Below are positions 17,108 through 24,299 of a stretch of DNA of 64,000 nucleotides, piece by piece (the first letter of the stretch is position 1; each line of letters opens with the position of its first letter). Position numbers and translations under genes: made by a program. This DNA comes from UBA2040 sp041674745. GTDB lineage: Bacteria > Bacteroidota > Bacteroidia > Flavobacteriales_D > Crocinitomicaceae. The DNA lies in the NCBI GenBank assembly GCA_041674745.1, contig JBAYVD010000016.1, positions 13,573 through 77,572 of the forward strand, in the 5' to 3' direction. The notes beneath the pieces are model-generated. The model worked only from the letters and a program-made list of their open reading frames with translations, searched no databases and was not told the origin of the DNA.

Positions 17108-17506
17108 ATGACAAACAAAAGTGAAAATATTATACTTGAGAAAAGGGAATTCCAAATTATAAAGGAATTGATAGCGCCAATTGTGGATAGTCCTAATTTG
17201 TTAAACAAATGCATTACTCGATTGAAAAGAGAAATGGATAAAGCTATTGTTTTGGATGAAAATGATTTTCCTGCAGAAACAATACGAATGAACAGTATTG
17301 TAGATATACAAACGCCATATGGGGATATGAAACTACAACTAGTTTTTCCAGAACACACCAATTCTGCCCAGAAGAAAATATCATTGCTTACCCCAATGGG
17401 CTCAGGATTAATTGGTTATTCTGTTGGAGATGAAATACTATGGCATTTTCCGCAAGGCGAACAAATAATTAAAATCATAAAAGTTACTGCGTCTGAATTC
17501 GCTTAA
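17108..17506 (+). CDS. GreA/GreB C-terminal-like (Rnk-type) protein
   Basis: The product is about 132 residues from ATG 17108; GTG 17096, overlapping the pntB stop, is an alternative. The C-terminal half resembles the FKBP-like domain of GreA/GreB and Rnk: MNSIVDIQTPYGD, then LLTPMGSGLIGYSVGDEI and a final beta strand. The N-terminus is a short helical stretch, not the long GreA coiled coil, so it probably binds RNA polymerase's secondary channel without inducing transcript cleavage, as Rnk does (inference). It is last in the gdh-pnt operon. Confidence 0.8.
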   Translation: MTNKSENIILEKREFQIIKELIAPIVDSPNLLNKCITRLKREMDKAIVLDENDFPAETIRMNSIVDIQTPYGDMKLQLVFPEHTNSAQKKISLLTPMGSGLIGYSVGDEILWHFPQGEQIIKIIKVTASEFA

Positions 17507-17553
17507 AACAGTTAAGACCCTTGGATTACAAATCTATGGTTTAGATCGACAGC

Positions 17554-17586
17554 AAATGGCGCCGCGTAAGTAGCGCCATTTGTGTT
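17554..17586 (+). terminator. Hairpin after the gdh-pnt operon
   Basis: AAATGGCGC (17554-17562) and GCGCCATTT (17573-17581) are perfectly complementary and followed by GTGTTTC, only a weak T run. Probable terminator or 3-prime stabiliser. Confidence 0.65.
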
Positions 17587-17618
17587 TCTTGGCCAAATTA
17601 AAAGAGAACAGGGATTAG

Positions 17619-17658
17619 AAAGCCGAGTCCCGATAGCTATCGGGATTCGGCTTTTTTT
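17619..17658 (+). terminator. Palindromic terminator with CCCGATAGCTATCGGG core
   Basis: An 18-base arm (17619-17636) meets its complement (17637-17654) with no spacer and one G-T pair, then a T run. The core CCCGATAGCTATCGGG is a perfect palindrome that I recall as recurrent between genes in Bacteroidetes genomes (recollection, not checked). Confidence 0.8.
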
Positions 17659-17715
17659 ATCCATGCCTTTTCTCTGCTCTCTATTCTCGCTTCTCTGTTC
17701 TCCATCAAAATTCTT

Positions 17716-17723
17716 TAACTTTG
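17716..17723 (+). promoter_or_regulatory. Probable -7 box of the miaE promoter
   Basis: TAACTTTG matches TAnnTTTG. A weak upstream element, TCTG, lies 18 bases before it. The expected leader before miaE is about 20 bases. Confidence 0.5.
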
Positions 17724-17745
17724 ACGAATAAATAAAATCAAAAAA

Positions 17746-18327
17746 ATGCTCGGCCTCAAATTAGCAACCGACCCACGTTGGGTAAATATCGTAGAATCAA
17801 ACATTGAAGAAATTCTAACGGATCATGCTTGGTGCGAACAAAAAGCAGCGACGAATGCCATTTCCATTATCGTCAACAATTCGGAAAAACCAGAGTTGGT
17901 AACGGATATGATTGCTTTGGTGAAAGAAGAAATGGAGCATTTTGAAATGGTGCATGAATTGATAAAATCACGCGGATTGGAATTGGGTCGTGAACGAAAA
18001 GATTCGTATGTCAATGAATTGGCTCGTTTCATGAAAAAAGACGGAAGCCGCGATCAAGCTTTGGTCGACCGTTTGCTGTTTTCGGCGATGATTGAAGCGA
18101 GAAGCTGTGAGCGATTCAGAACGCTCTCCCTAAACATCAAAGACGAAGCTTTAGCGAAGTTTTACCACGAGTTAATGGTTTCCGAAGCTGGACATTACAC
18201 CATGTTTCTAAAATACGCTAGAAAGTACGGAAAACAAGTAGAAGTAGACGGTCGTTGGCAAGAATGGATCGATTTTGAAGCGGAAGTTATTCAACGCTAC
18301 GGCAAGGAAGAGACGATTCACGGTTAA
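17746..18327 (+). CDS. miaE: tRNA-(ms2io6A)-hydroxylase
   Basis: The 193-residue ferritin-like diiron protein hydroxylates 2-methylthio-isopentenyl-adenosine at position 37 of tRNAs. The sequence starts LGLKLATDPRWV as in the family. It carries the iron-ligand pattern: DHAWCEQKAA, EEMEHFEMVH, IEARSCERF and SEAGHYTMF supply the Glu and Glu-x2-His ligands. The length is normal. It stands alone behind its own promoter and converges on the following minus-strand gene with about 20 bases between. Confidence 0.9.
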   Translation: MLGLKLATDPRWVNIVESNIEEILTDHAWCEQKAATNAISIIVNNSEKPELVTDMIALVKEEMEHFEMVHELIKSRGLELGRERKDSYVNELARFMKKDGSRDQALVDRLLFSAMIEARSCERFRTLSLNIKDEALAKFYHELMVSEAGHYTMFLKYARKYGKQVEVDGRWQEWIDFEAEVIQRYGKEETIHG

Positions 18328-18348
18328 ATCCGACTTTTGAAAGCAGGA

Positions 18349-21300
18349 TTAATATAATAAAATGACGTGTCCAGCCAATCGAATAATTTCACTTTTATTC
18401 AAATTGTATCCATATTCCACCTTATAGCTGTAGCTGCCTTGAGGACAAATTTTACCAGCAAAAGTACCGTCCCAATAGGAGTTGATATCATCCGTTGCAA
18501 AAAGTAAAGTGCCCCAACGATCGTAAATTTCCATGTGAAAGAATTGGACCGTGAGACCAACTGTTCGAAATGCATTATTATCCTCGTCGCCATTTGGAGT
18601 GAAGGAATTGGGAATATAAAGATTGTCCCAAAGGTTTTTCACTGTAATCCGAAGGTTATCGCTTGCTATACATTCATTCGTATCAGTTACAGTAACGGTG
18701 TAAACAGTGGTTTCGATGGGTTGAGCGTTTGTTGTGGCGCAAGAATCACATGTCAGACCGGTAGATGGAATCCAAGAATAAAATAAACCGCCAGTAGCAG
18801 AGATTGCGGTGGACGAATCCTTTTGAATTGTTTGGTCGGATCCAGCGAATGCAGAAGGCAATGGATAGACAACAATCGCGGTGGTGTCACTATCTCCGCA
18901 CAAACCAGGAATAGCATATATAATTTGCCATGTGCCATCACCTGCTGATGAAGGATTGAATATACCCGTTGATGAATTTATCCCCATTCCAGTCCAGAAT
19001 CCACCTGAAATAGTGGGAATAATTGCTTGAGACAGATCATCCAAACAGAACGGACCAGCTGGGCTGATATTCACCGAAATTTGTTCTATATTCTGAATTG
19101 CGAAGGAGGCATTCATGGGGCAAACCCCGTTGGTGGCATAATTCACCGTATACATACCCACTGGGCTTGAAATCAGGTCAATTTCGCCTGAAACTGGGTC
19201 TATGTTTCCAGTTGGAGACATCGAAAAAGTTCCACCAGTGGTGCCGTTAATAACCGGAATGTCACTAAATCCAGTATTGCAATAATTGGCAGCGGCATAG
19301 GAGAAGCTAGGATTATCATCTGCAAGAACGGTAACTAAAAGGGTGTCACTATCACCGCACAAACCACTAATTGTGTAGACAATTGGCCAAGTTCCAGTTC
19401 CTGCCAAGGAAGGTGTAAAAATTCCTGTTGTCGCAATCACGCCTGCTCCTGACCAAAGGCCACTCGGTAGATTTGCAATCAATTGTTGGGCATTGTCACT
19501 AAAGCAATACGGTCCAGCAGGGGATATATTTATGGATAGCTGCTCCAATATCTGAAGCGCAATAGAGTCTACCTGTGGGCATATTCCATTTGTAGAATAG
19601 TTCACCCAATAATTCCCAATTGGGGTAGCATTTAAATTAATCATTCCGGTCAATGGATTGATACTTCCAGCGGGAGTCAATGTAAAAGTGCCTCCGGCAG
19701 TGCCTGACACAAAGGGAATGTCGCTGAAACCTGTATTGCAATACGCCGTGGATGCATAGGAAAAACTAGGATTTTCGAGCGGTAAAACCGATATTAAAAT
19801 GGTGTCGCTATCTCCACAGAGTCCAACCACCTGATTGATTATTTGCCAAGTTCCAACTCCAGCGACAGAAGGTTGGAATATTCCTGTGGTGGAATTCACG
19901 CCTGGGCCCGACCAAACTCCGCCTGCTCCGTTGGATAGCAAAAATTGAGGTGACTCATTTACGCAAAATGGCCCAGCAGCGGCAACGTTCACATACGCTT
20001 GCTCAATTATTTGAATAGCTGCCGTATCCATTGGCGTACAAGGGTCAGTGGGGATGAATATTACATCGTAATTACCAGCTGGCGTAGCACTCAAATTAAT
20101 AACTCCAGTGAGCGAATCAATCACTCCAGCAGGAGGATTTATTGTAAAATACCCACCCGATGTGGTTCCAGTGATAGTTGGAATGTCGCTAAAGCCAGTG
20201 TTACAATAACTCGAATCGGCATAGGCAATGGATTGACTTCCAGATTGATTAATGTAAAAAAGGAGGGTATCTGTGTCGGCACATAAACCAGGTGCCACGT
20301 ATACTATTTCAAACGAACCTACACTCAAAGCCGGGATATTGAAAGAACCAGTTATCGCGTTAATTCCAGGACCAAACCACGTTCCATTTGGAATGTTGAC
20401 CGTTAATATAGCGGGAGAATCGCCCAAGCAGAAGGATCCATCAGGCGTAATGTGAACAGTTGTAGTTGGAGGAGGTATAACGTTGACGGTAACCGAGGAA
20501 GAATCGGAACCGCACGAGTCGGCCAAAATATAGGTGTAAACACCAGCAGGGTCTATGGAAGGATTGAAAAAATTTGTGCCACTTGACAAGGCGGGTGCCC
20601 ATGTTCCTCCTTGCATGGCCGTTCCAATTAACAAATTGAATAAATCAATAGGCTGACCATTGCCGCATACGGTTGTTGTTGCATCTTCACCGGCATACAA
20701 GTGTACCCCCAAGTTAATCAACTTGCAGGTTCCCGTAACTTTAGAACAAACGCCATCATTCACTTTCACATAATATTGTCCACTGCTAAGACCAGTAAAA
20801 TTTCCGGTAGAATTGGTGGCAACCGTGGCGCCCGTATATGCATTGATAAGTATATACGTGGCGCTCGTTGAGGTGGAGGTTACAACTATCGATCCTGCGT
20901 TCCAGCAATTCCCGTTTGTTGTAACTACTTGCAGAATATTGGAAGGACAACAACCGCTTATTTTTTGTACCGATACATCATCAATCCAAACATATAAACT
21001 TTGATTATTAGCATTAATCGAAACAGTATTCGACCAATCTCCAACAAATCCTATATTCAAATAGGTATAACTCGTGTCGGGCTGAATGTACATTTCTACA
21101 TAATGCCAAACGGTGTCATTTATGACTTGTGGCCAACTTACCCATTGGGAAGATGAATTGCCGTAGGAAATAAATTGTGGGTTTGGTGTGGTTGCATTGA
21201 ATCCAAAATAAACGCCCCAGTTATTTATCGCTGAAGGATTGGCAATTAAATTTTTTTTGTTTTGAATGTAAAATGAAACTTTATAACACGAATCTTTTTC

Positions 21301-21636
21301 CAATGGAGAAGTCAAGAGAGTGGACGCCCATTCTACTGGTCCATTGACATATTTCGCAACGCCTAAACATCCTAAACCAGCGTGTACAGTGCCGGCTCCA
21401 ATGTTGGTGCTATTGGTTAATGGAATGGCTGAATTGGCGCATGTTGCCGAATTCCAAGTTGGGTTAGATTGATGATGATGATCGGGAGTTCCTGCTGCGG
21501 CATTCCAGTTGTACAATGGATTCATGGAGCCACCAGACACGCCATTCCATATTTCAAAACCAGGATCTGGTAATAAATTTTGGGAAAAGATGCATTCTCC
21601 CAAAATAAGTATCAAAAGGGACAATAAATATTTCAT
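18349..21636 (-). CDS. Secreted repeat protein with type B T9SS sorting domain
   Basis: The 1,095-residue protein starts with a signal peptide (cleavage near CIFSQ). It ends with a gliding-motility-associated C-terminal domain beginning YIPNSFTPNGDEDN and containing IYDRWGTLLF, which sends cargo through the type IX secretion system. The N-terminal 235 residues look like a carbohydrate-binding-type jelly roll. Residues about 400-920 hold alternating modules: four of one kind (GxWxGxGxxxxTGxF ... GLCGDSDT) and three of another (YCNTGFSDIP ... GGxF). Probably a surface adhesin or matrix protein; the ligand is unknown. The upstream gene DUF3109 is on the same strand, 138 bases away. Confidence 0.88.
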   Translation of the reverse strand: MKYLLSLLILILGECIFSQNLLPDPGFEIWNGVSGGSMNPLYNWNAAAGTPDHHHQSNPTWNSATCANSAIPLTNSTNIGAGTVHAGLGCLGVAKYVNGPVEWASTLLTSPLEKDSCYKVSFYIQNKKNLIANPSAINNWGVYFGFNATTPNPQFISYGNSSSQWVSWPQVINDTVWHYVEMYIQPDTSYTYLNIGFVGDWSNTVSINANNQSLYVWIDDVSVQKISGCCPSNILQVVTTNGNCWNAGSIVVTSTSTSATYILINAYTGATVATNSTGNFTGLSSGQYYVKVNDGVCSKVTGTCKLINLGVHLYAGEDATTTVCGNGQPIDLFNLLIGTAMQGGTWAPALSSGTNFFNPSIDPAGVYTYILADSCGSDSSSVTVNVIPPPTTTVHITPDGSFCLGDSPAILTVNIPNGTWFGPGINAITGSFNIPALSVGSFEIVYVAPGLCADTDTLLFYINQSGSQSIAYADSSYCNTGFSDIPTITGTTSGGYFTINPPAGVIDSLTGVINLSATPAGNYDVIFIPTDPCTPMDTAAIQIIEQAYVNVAAAGPFCVNESPQFLLSNGAGGVWSGPGVNSTTGIFQPSVAGVGTWQIINQVVGLCGDSDTILISVLPLENPSFSYASTAYCNTGFSDIPFVSGTAGGTFTLTPAGSINPLTGMINLNATPIGNYWVNYSTNGICPQVDSIALQILEQLSINISPAGPYCFSDNAQQLIANLPSGLWSGAGVIATTGIFTPSLAGTGTWPIVYTISGLCGDSDTLLVTVLADDNPSFSYAAANYCNTGFSDIPVINGTTGGTFSMSPTGNIDPVSGEIDLISSPVGMYTVNYATNGVCPMNASFAIQNIEQISVNISPAGPFCLDDLSQAIIPTISGGFWTGMGINSSTGIFNPSSAGDGTWQIIYAIPGLCGDSDTTAIVVYPLPSAFAGSDQTIQKDSSTAISATGGLFYSWIPSTGLTCDSCATTNAQPIETTVYTVTVTDTNECIASDNLRITVKNLWDNLYIPNSFTPNGDEDNNAFRTVGLTVQFFHMEIYDRWGTLLFATDDINSYWDGTFAGKICPQGSYSYKVEYGYNLNKSEIIRLAGHVILLY

Positions 21637-21773
21637 TTCATTCGCAACACGTCAGTCCTTTTTGTCATTTCAAGGAGATTGGTACTCATGGAGTAACGTA
21701 TAAAATTGGCCCAAGGTTGCTCATTCAACTAATTACGTCATGCAGCTGGTGATTCTAAAGAAAAATATCTCAA

Positions 21774-22358
21774 TCAATTCGAGTCTCTCTGAGCCCATTC
21801 CTTCGCTACCAACTCCATTTCTGCAAAGAAATCTTCACCGTAGGCTCTCGTTATCGGTTCTTTCAAGAATTTGTAAACGGGAACATCCAATTTATCGCCA
21901 CAAGCACAAGCTGGAGCGCAAATGTCCCATTCCGAATAATCCAAAGCCGTCATGGTATCAAAACGTTTTTCACGAATCGGATACAAGTGACAAGAAATCG
22001 GTTTTTTGAAATCGGTTTTCCCTTCCAAATACGCTTTTTCAACCGCACATTTGGCCGTGCCGTCTCCTTCGAAATAAACGAAAGCACATTCTCCACCATT
22101 GATCAAACTCGTAACAGGTTCATTGTCTTGGTCAATGTAGAAAACACCATTTTTTTCCACTTCAGCAATTCCTTCTGGTCGCATGTAAGGAAGATAATGC
22201 TCCAAATCGTTTTCTAAAATATCGATTTCCTCAAATTTCAAAGGAGCACCCGAATCGCCTAACACGCAGCAAGCGCCTTTGCACGCGGTCAGATCGCAGA
22301 TAAATTTTCGGTCAAATACTTGGGTAGAAACAACTTTGTCTTGGATATTTACTAGCAT
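21774..22358 (-). CDS. DUF3109 family cysteine-rich protein
   Basis: The product is 194 residues from the ATG at 22358. The frame stays open to 22403, but the upstream Met is less likely because a promoter-like GACCTTTG box lies between the two starts. Cysteines cluster in CDLTACKGACC near the N-terminus, in CHLYPIRE in the middle and in CAPACACGDK near the C-terminus, an arrangement typical of this family and suggestive of an Fe-S cluster or zinc. Similar proteins are common in Bacteroidetes; their function is not known. Divergent from rimP. Confidence 0.8.
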   Translation of the reverse strand: MLVNIQDKVVSTQVFDRKFICDLTACKGACCVLGDSGAPLKFEEIDILENDLEHYLPYMRPEGIAEVEKNGVFYIDQDNEPVTSLINGGECAFVYFEGDGTAKCAVEKAYLEGKTDFKKPISCHLYPIREKRFDTMTALDYSEWDICAPACACGDKLDVPVYKFLKEPITRAYGEDFFAEMELVAKEWAQRDSN

Positions 22359-22419
22359 GGCGCAAAGGTCTGTAATTTTTTTCGAATAAAAGAGATTCAA
22401 CACTGAACAACTTAAATTA

Positions 22420-22449
22420 TTGACTTTTTCGAAAATTATTGTACATTTG
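22420..22449 (+). promoter_or_regulatory. Promoter of rimP-nusA
   Basis: TTG (22420-22422), 19 bases, TACATTTG (22442-22449): a very good primary-sigma match. Transcripts should start near 22454 and meet the leader hairpin at once. Confidence 0.75.
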
Positions 22450-22477
22450 CAACATCAAACATAGTGAAGATTAATAC

Positions 22478-22502
22478 GAGGGGACGCAAGTCCCCTCTTT
22501 TT
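22478..22502 (+). terminator. Leader terminator (possible attenuator) before rimP
   Basis: GAGGGGAC (22478-22485), loop GCAA, GTCCCCTC (22490-22497), then TTTTT. It is a textbook intrinsic terminator but lies between the rimP promoter and the start codon, ending 8 bases before ATG 22511. The gene upstream is divergent, so this hairpin cannot be ending another transcript. Confidence 0.8.
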
Positions 22503-22510
22503 ATAGCCAA

Positions 22511-22987
22511 ATGATTGCAAAGAAAAAAGTAATGGAATTGATTGACGAACGAATGGCAGAGCTGGATGCTGGGCTGTTTGTAGTGTCGTTGAAGATTTCC
22601 AGCAACAACATTATCAACGTTGAAATTGACAAGCACGATGGGAATGTTTCCATCAATGATTGTATGTCAGTATCGCGCAATGTAGAGCACAATCTAGATC
22701 GCGAAGAAGAAGATTTCGAATTGCACGTATCCTCTGCCGGTTTGGACAAACCTTTGCGTGTTTTGCCTCAGTTTATCAAAAACATTGGAAGAGAGGTGAC
22801 GGTAAAGTTGAACAACAAAACCATTGAAGAAGGAGAATTGATTCAAGCCGACGAAAAAGGATTGACGATTCGCCAAGAGAAACGCGTGAAAATCGAAGGC
22901 ACGAAAAAGAAAGAAGACATCGTGGAAGAGAAATACTTTCCGATGAATGAAATAAAGGAAACAAAAATTGTCATATCATTTAAATAG
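22511..22987 (+). CDS. rimP: Ribosome maturation factor RimP
   Basis: The 158-residue protein is needed for 30S subunit assembly. The central segment VSINDCMSVSRNVE and the ELHVSSAGLDKPLR motif are characteristic (the family consensus near here is EVSSPGLDRPL). The normal partner nusA follows 6 bases later. No clear Shine-Dalgarno sequence is seen; the leader hairpin occupies that space. Confidence 0.93.
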   Translation: MIAKKKVMELIDERMAELDAGLFVVSLKISSNNIINVEIDKHDGNVSINDCMSVSRNVEHNLDREEEDFELHVSSAGLDKPLRVLPQFIKNIGREVTVKLNNKTIEEGELIQADEKGLTIRQEKRVKIEGTKKKEDIVEEKYFPMNEIKETKIVISFK

Positions 22988-22993
22988 GAAACA

Positions 22994-24229
22994 ATGAATA
23001 GCCTAGAATTAGTAGACTCGTTCTCCGAGTTTAAGGAGTTAAAAAACATCGACAAACAAACGATGCAACGCGTATTGGAAGATGTCTTCCGCGCCATGTT
23101 GAAGAAAAAATTCAACACGGATGAACACATTGATATCGTTGTAAACATCGACAAAGGTGACGTTCAAATTTTCTTGAACAAAGAAATCGTGGATGATGGC
23201 GAGGTGGAAGATCCAAATACAGAAATCGCTTATTCTGACGCTATCAAAATCGAACCCGATTTCGAAATTGGTGAAGAAGTTACAGAAGAGTTCAAATTTG
23301 GAGATTTCGGTCGTAGAAATGTTTTGTCTTTGCGTCAAAACTTGATTTCTCGCATCATGGAATTGGAGAAAGACAATTTGTACAAAATCTACAAAGAAAA
23401 AATTGGCGAAATCGTTACTGGCGAGGTTTACCAAGTTTGGAAAAAAGAAATCATGGTATTGGACGACGAAGGAAACGAGTTGTTGTTGCCAAAATCAGAG
23501 CAAATTCCTTCGGATTATTTCAAAAAAGGAGAATCCATTCGTTCCGTGGTTGCCAAAGTGGATATGCGAAATGCAAGTCCGGTAATTATTTTGTCACGAA
23601 CTGCACCAGAATTCTTGGAGCGTTTGTTCGAATTGGAAGTTCCTGAAGTATTCGACGGTTTGATTACCATCAAGAAAATTGTTCGTGAACCAGGCGAAAG
23701 AGCGAAAGTAGCGGTTGAGTCATACGATGATCGAGTAGATCCAGTAGGAGCTTGTGTTGGTATGAAAGGTTCGCGTATTCACGGAATTGTTCGTGAGTTG
23801 AAAAACGAAAACATTGACGTAATCAATTACACAGCCAATCCTCAATTGTTGATCGCCCGAGCGTTGTCTCCCGCGAAAATCACGTCCATCGAAATTTCGG
23901 AGGAAGAAGGAAGAGCGAAAGTATTCATGAAAGCGGATCAAGTTTCATTGGCCATTGGTCGTGGAGGTCACAACATCAAATTGGCAGGAAAACTTTGCGG
24001 ATATGAATTGGATGTTTACCGAGATGGTGAAGTGGATATCGAAGATGTGGATTTGGAAGAATTTGCAGATGAAATCGATAGCTGGATTATCGACGAGTTG
24101 AAAGCAATTGGTTGCGATACAGCGAAATCTGTTTTGGAAATTTCAGCGGAAGATTTAGTACAAAGAACAGATTTGGAACAAGAAACAGTAAACGAAGTTT
24201 TGCGTATCCTACGTTCGGAATTTGAATAA
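22994..24229 (+). CDS. nusA: Transcription termination/antitermination factor NusA
   Basis: The 411-residue protein has the N-terminal RNA-polymerase-binding domain (about 1-125), then an S1 domain (GEIVTGEVYQVWKKEIMV), then two KH domains (DPVGACVGMKGSRIHGIV; VSLAIGRGGHNIKLAGKL). A short helix-hairpin-helix acidic tail ends it. It modulates pausing, termination and rRNA antitermination. Infb normally follows directly, but here a bidirectional terminator and a reversed 3.3-kb gene intervene. Confidence 0.95.
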   Translation: MNSLELVDSFSEFKELKNIDKQTMQRVLEDVFRAMLKKKFNTDEHIDIVVNIDKGDVQIFLNKEIVDDGEVEDPNTEIAYSDAIKIEPDFEIGEEVTEEFKFGDFGRRNVLSLRQNLISRIMELEKDNLYKIYKEKIGEIVTGEVYQVWKKEIMVLDDEGNELLLPKSEQIPSDYFKKGESIRSVVAKVDMRNASPVIILSRTAPEFLERLFELEVPEVFDGLITIKKIVREPGERAKVAVESYDDRVDPVGACVGMKGSRIHGIVRELKNENIDVINYTANPQLLIARALSPAKITSIEISEEEGRAKVFMKADQVSLAIGRGGHNIKLAGKLCGYELDVYRDGEVDIEDVDLEEFADEIDSWIIDELKAIGCDTAKSVLEISAEDLVQRTDLEQETVNEVLRILRSEFE

Positions 24230-24250
24230 GAATTAAGAATAAAATTGCAC

Positions 24251-24288
24251 AAAAAAATCCCCGCTGAATTTCAGCGGGGATTTTTTTT
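24251..24288. terminator. Bidirectional terminator after nusA
   Basis: AAAAAAATCCCCGCTGAA pairs with TTCAGCGGGGATTTTTTT as a nearly perfect palindrome flanked by A and T runs. It ends both nusA and the convergent T9SS gene. Confidence 0.92.
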
Positions 24289-24299
24289 GTTGGTACCTT

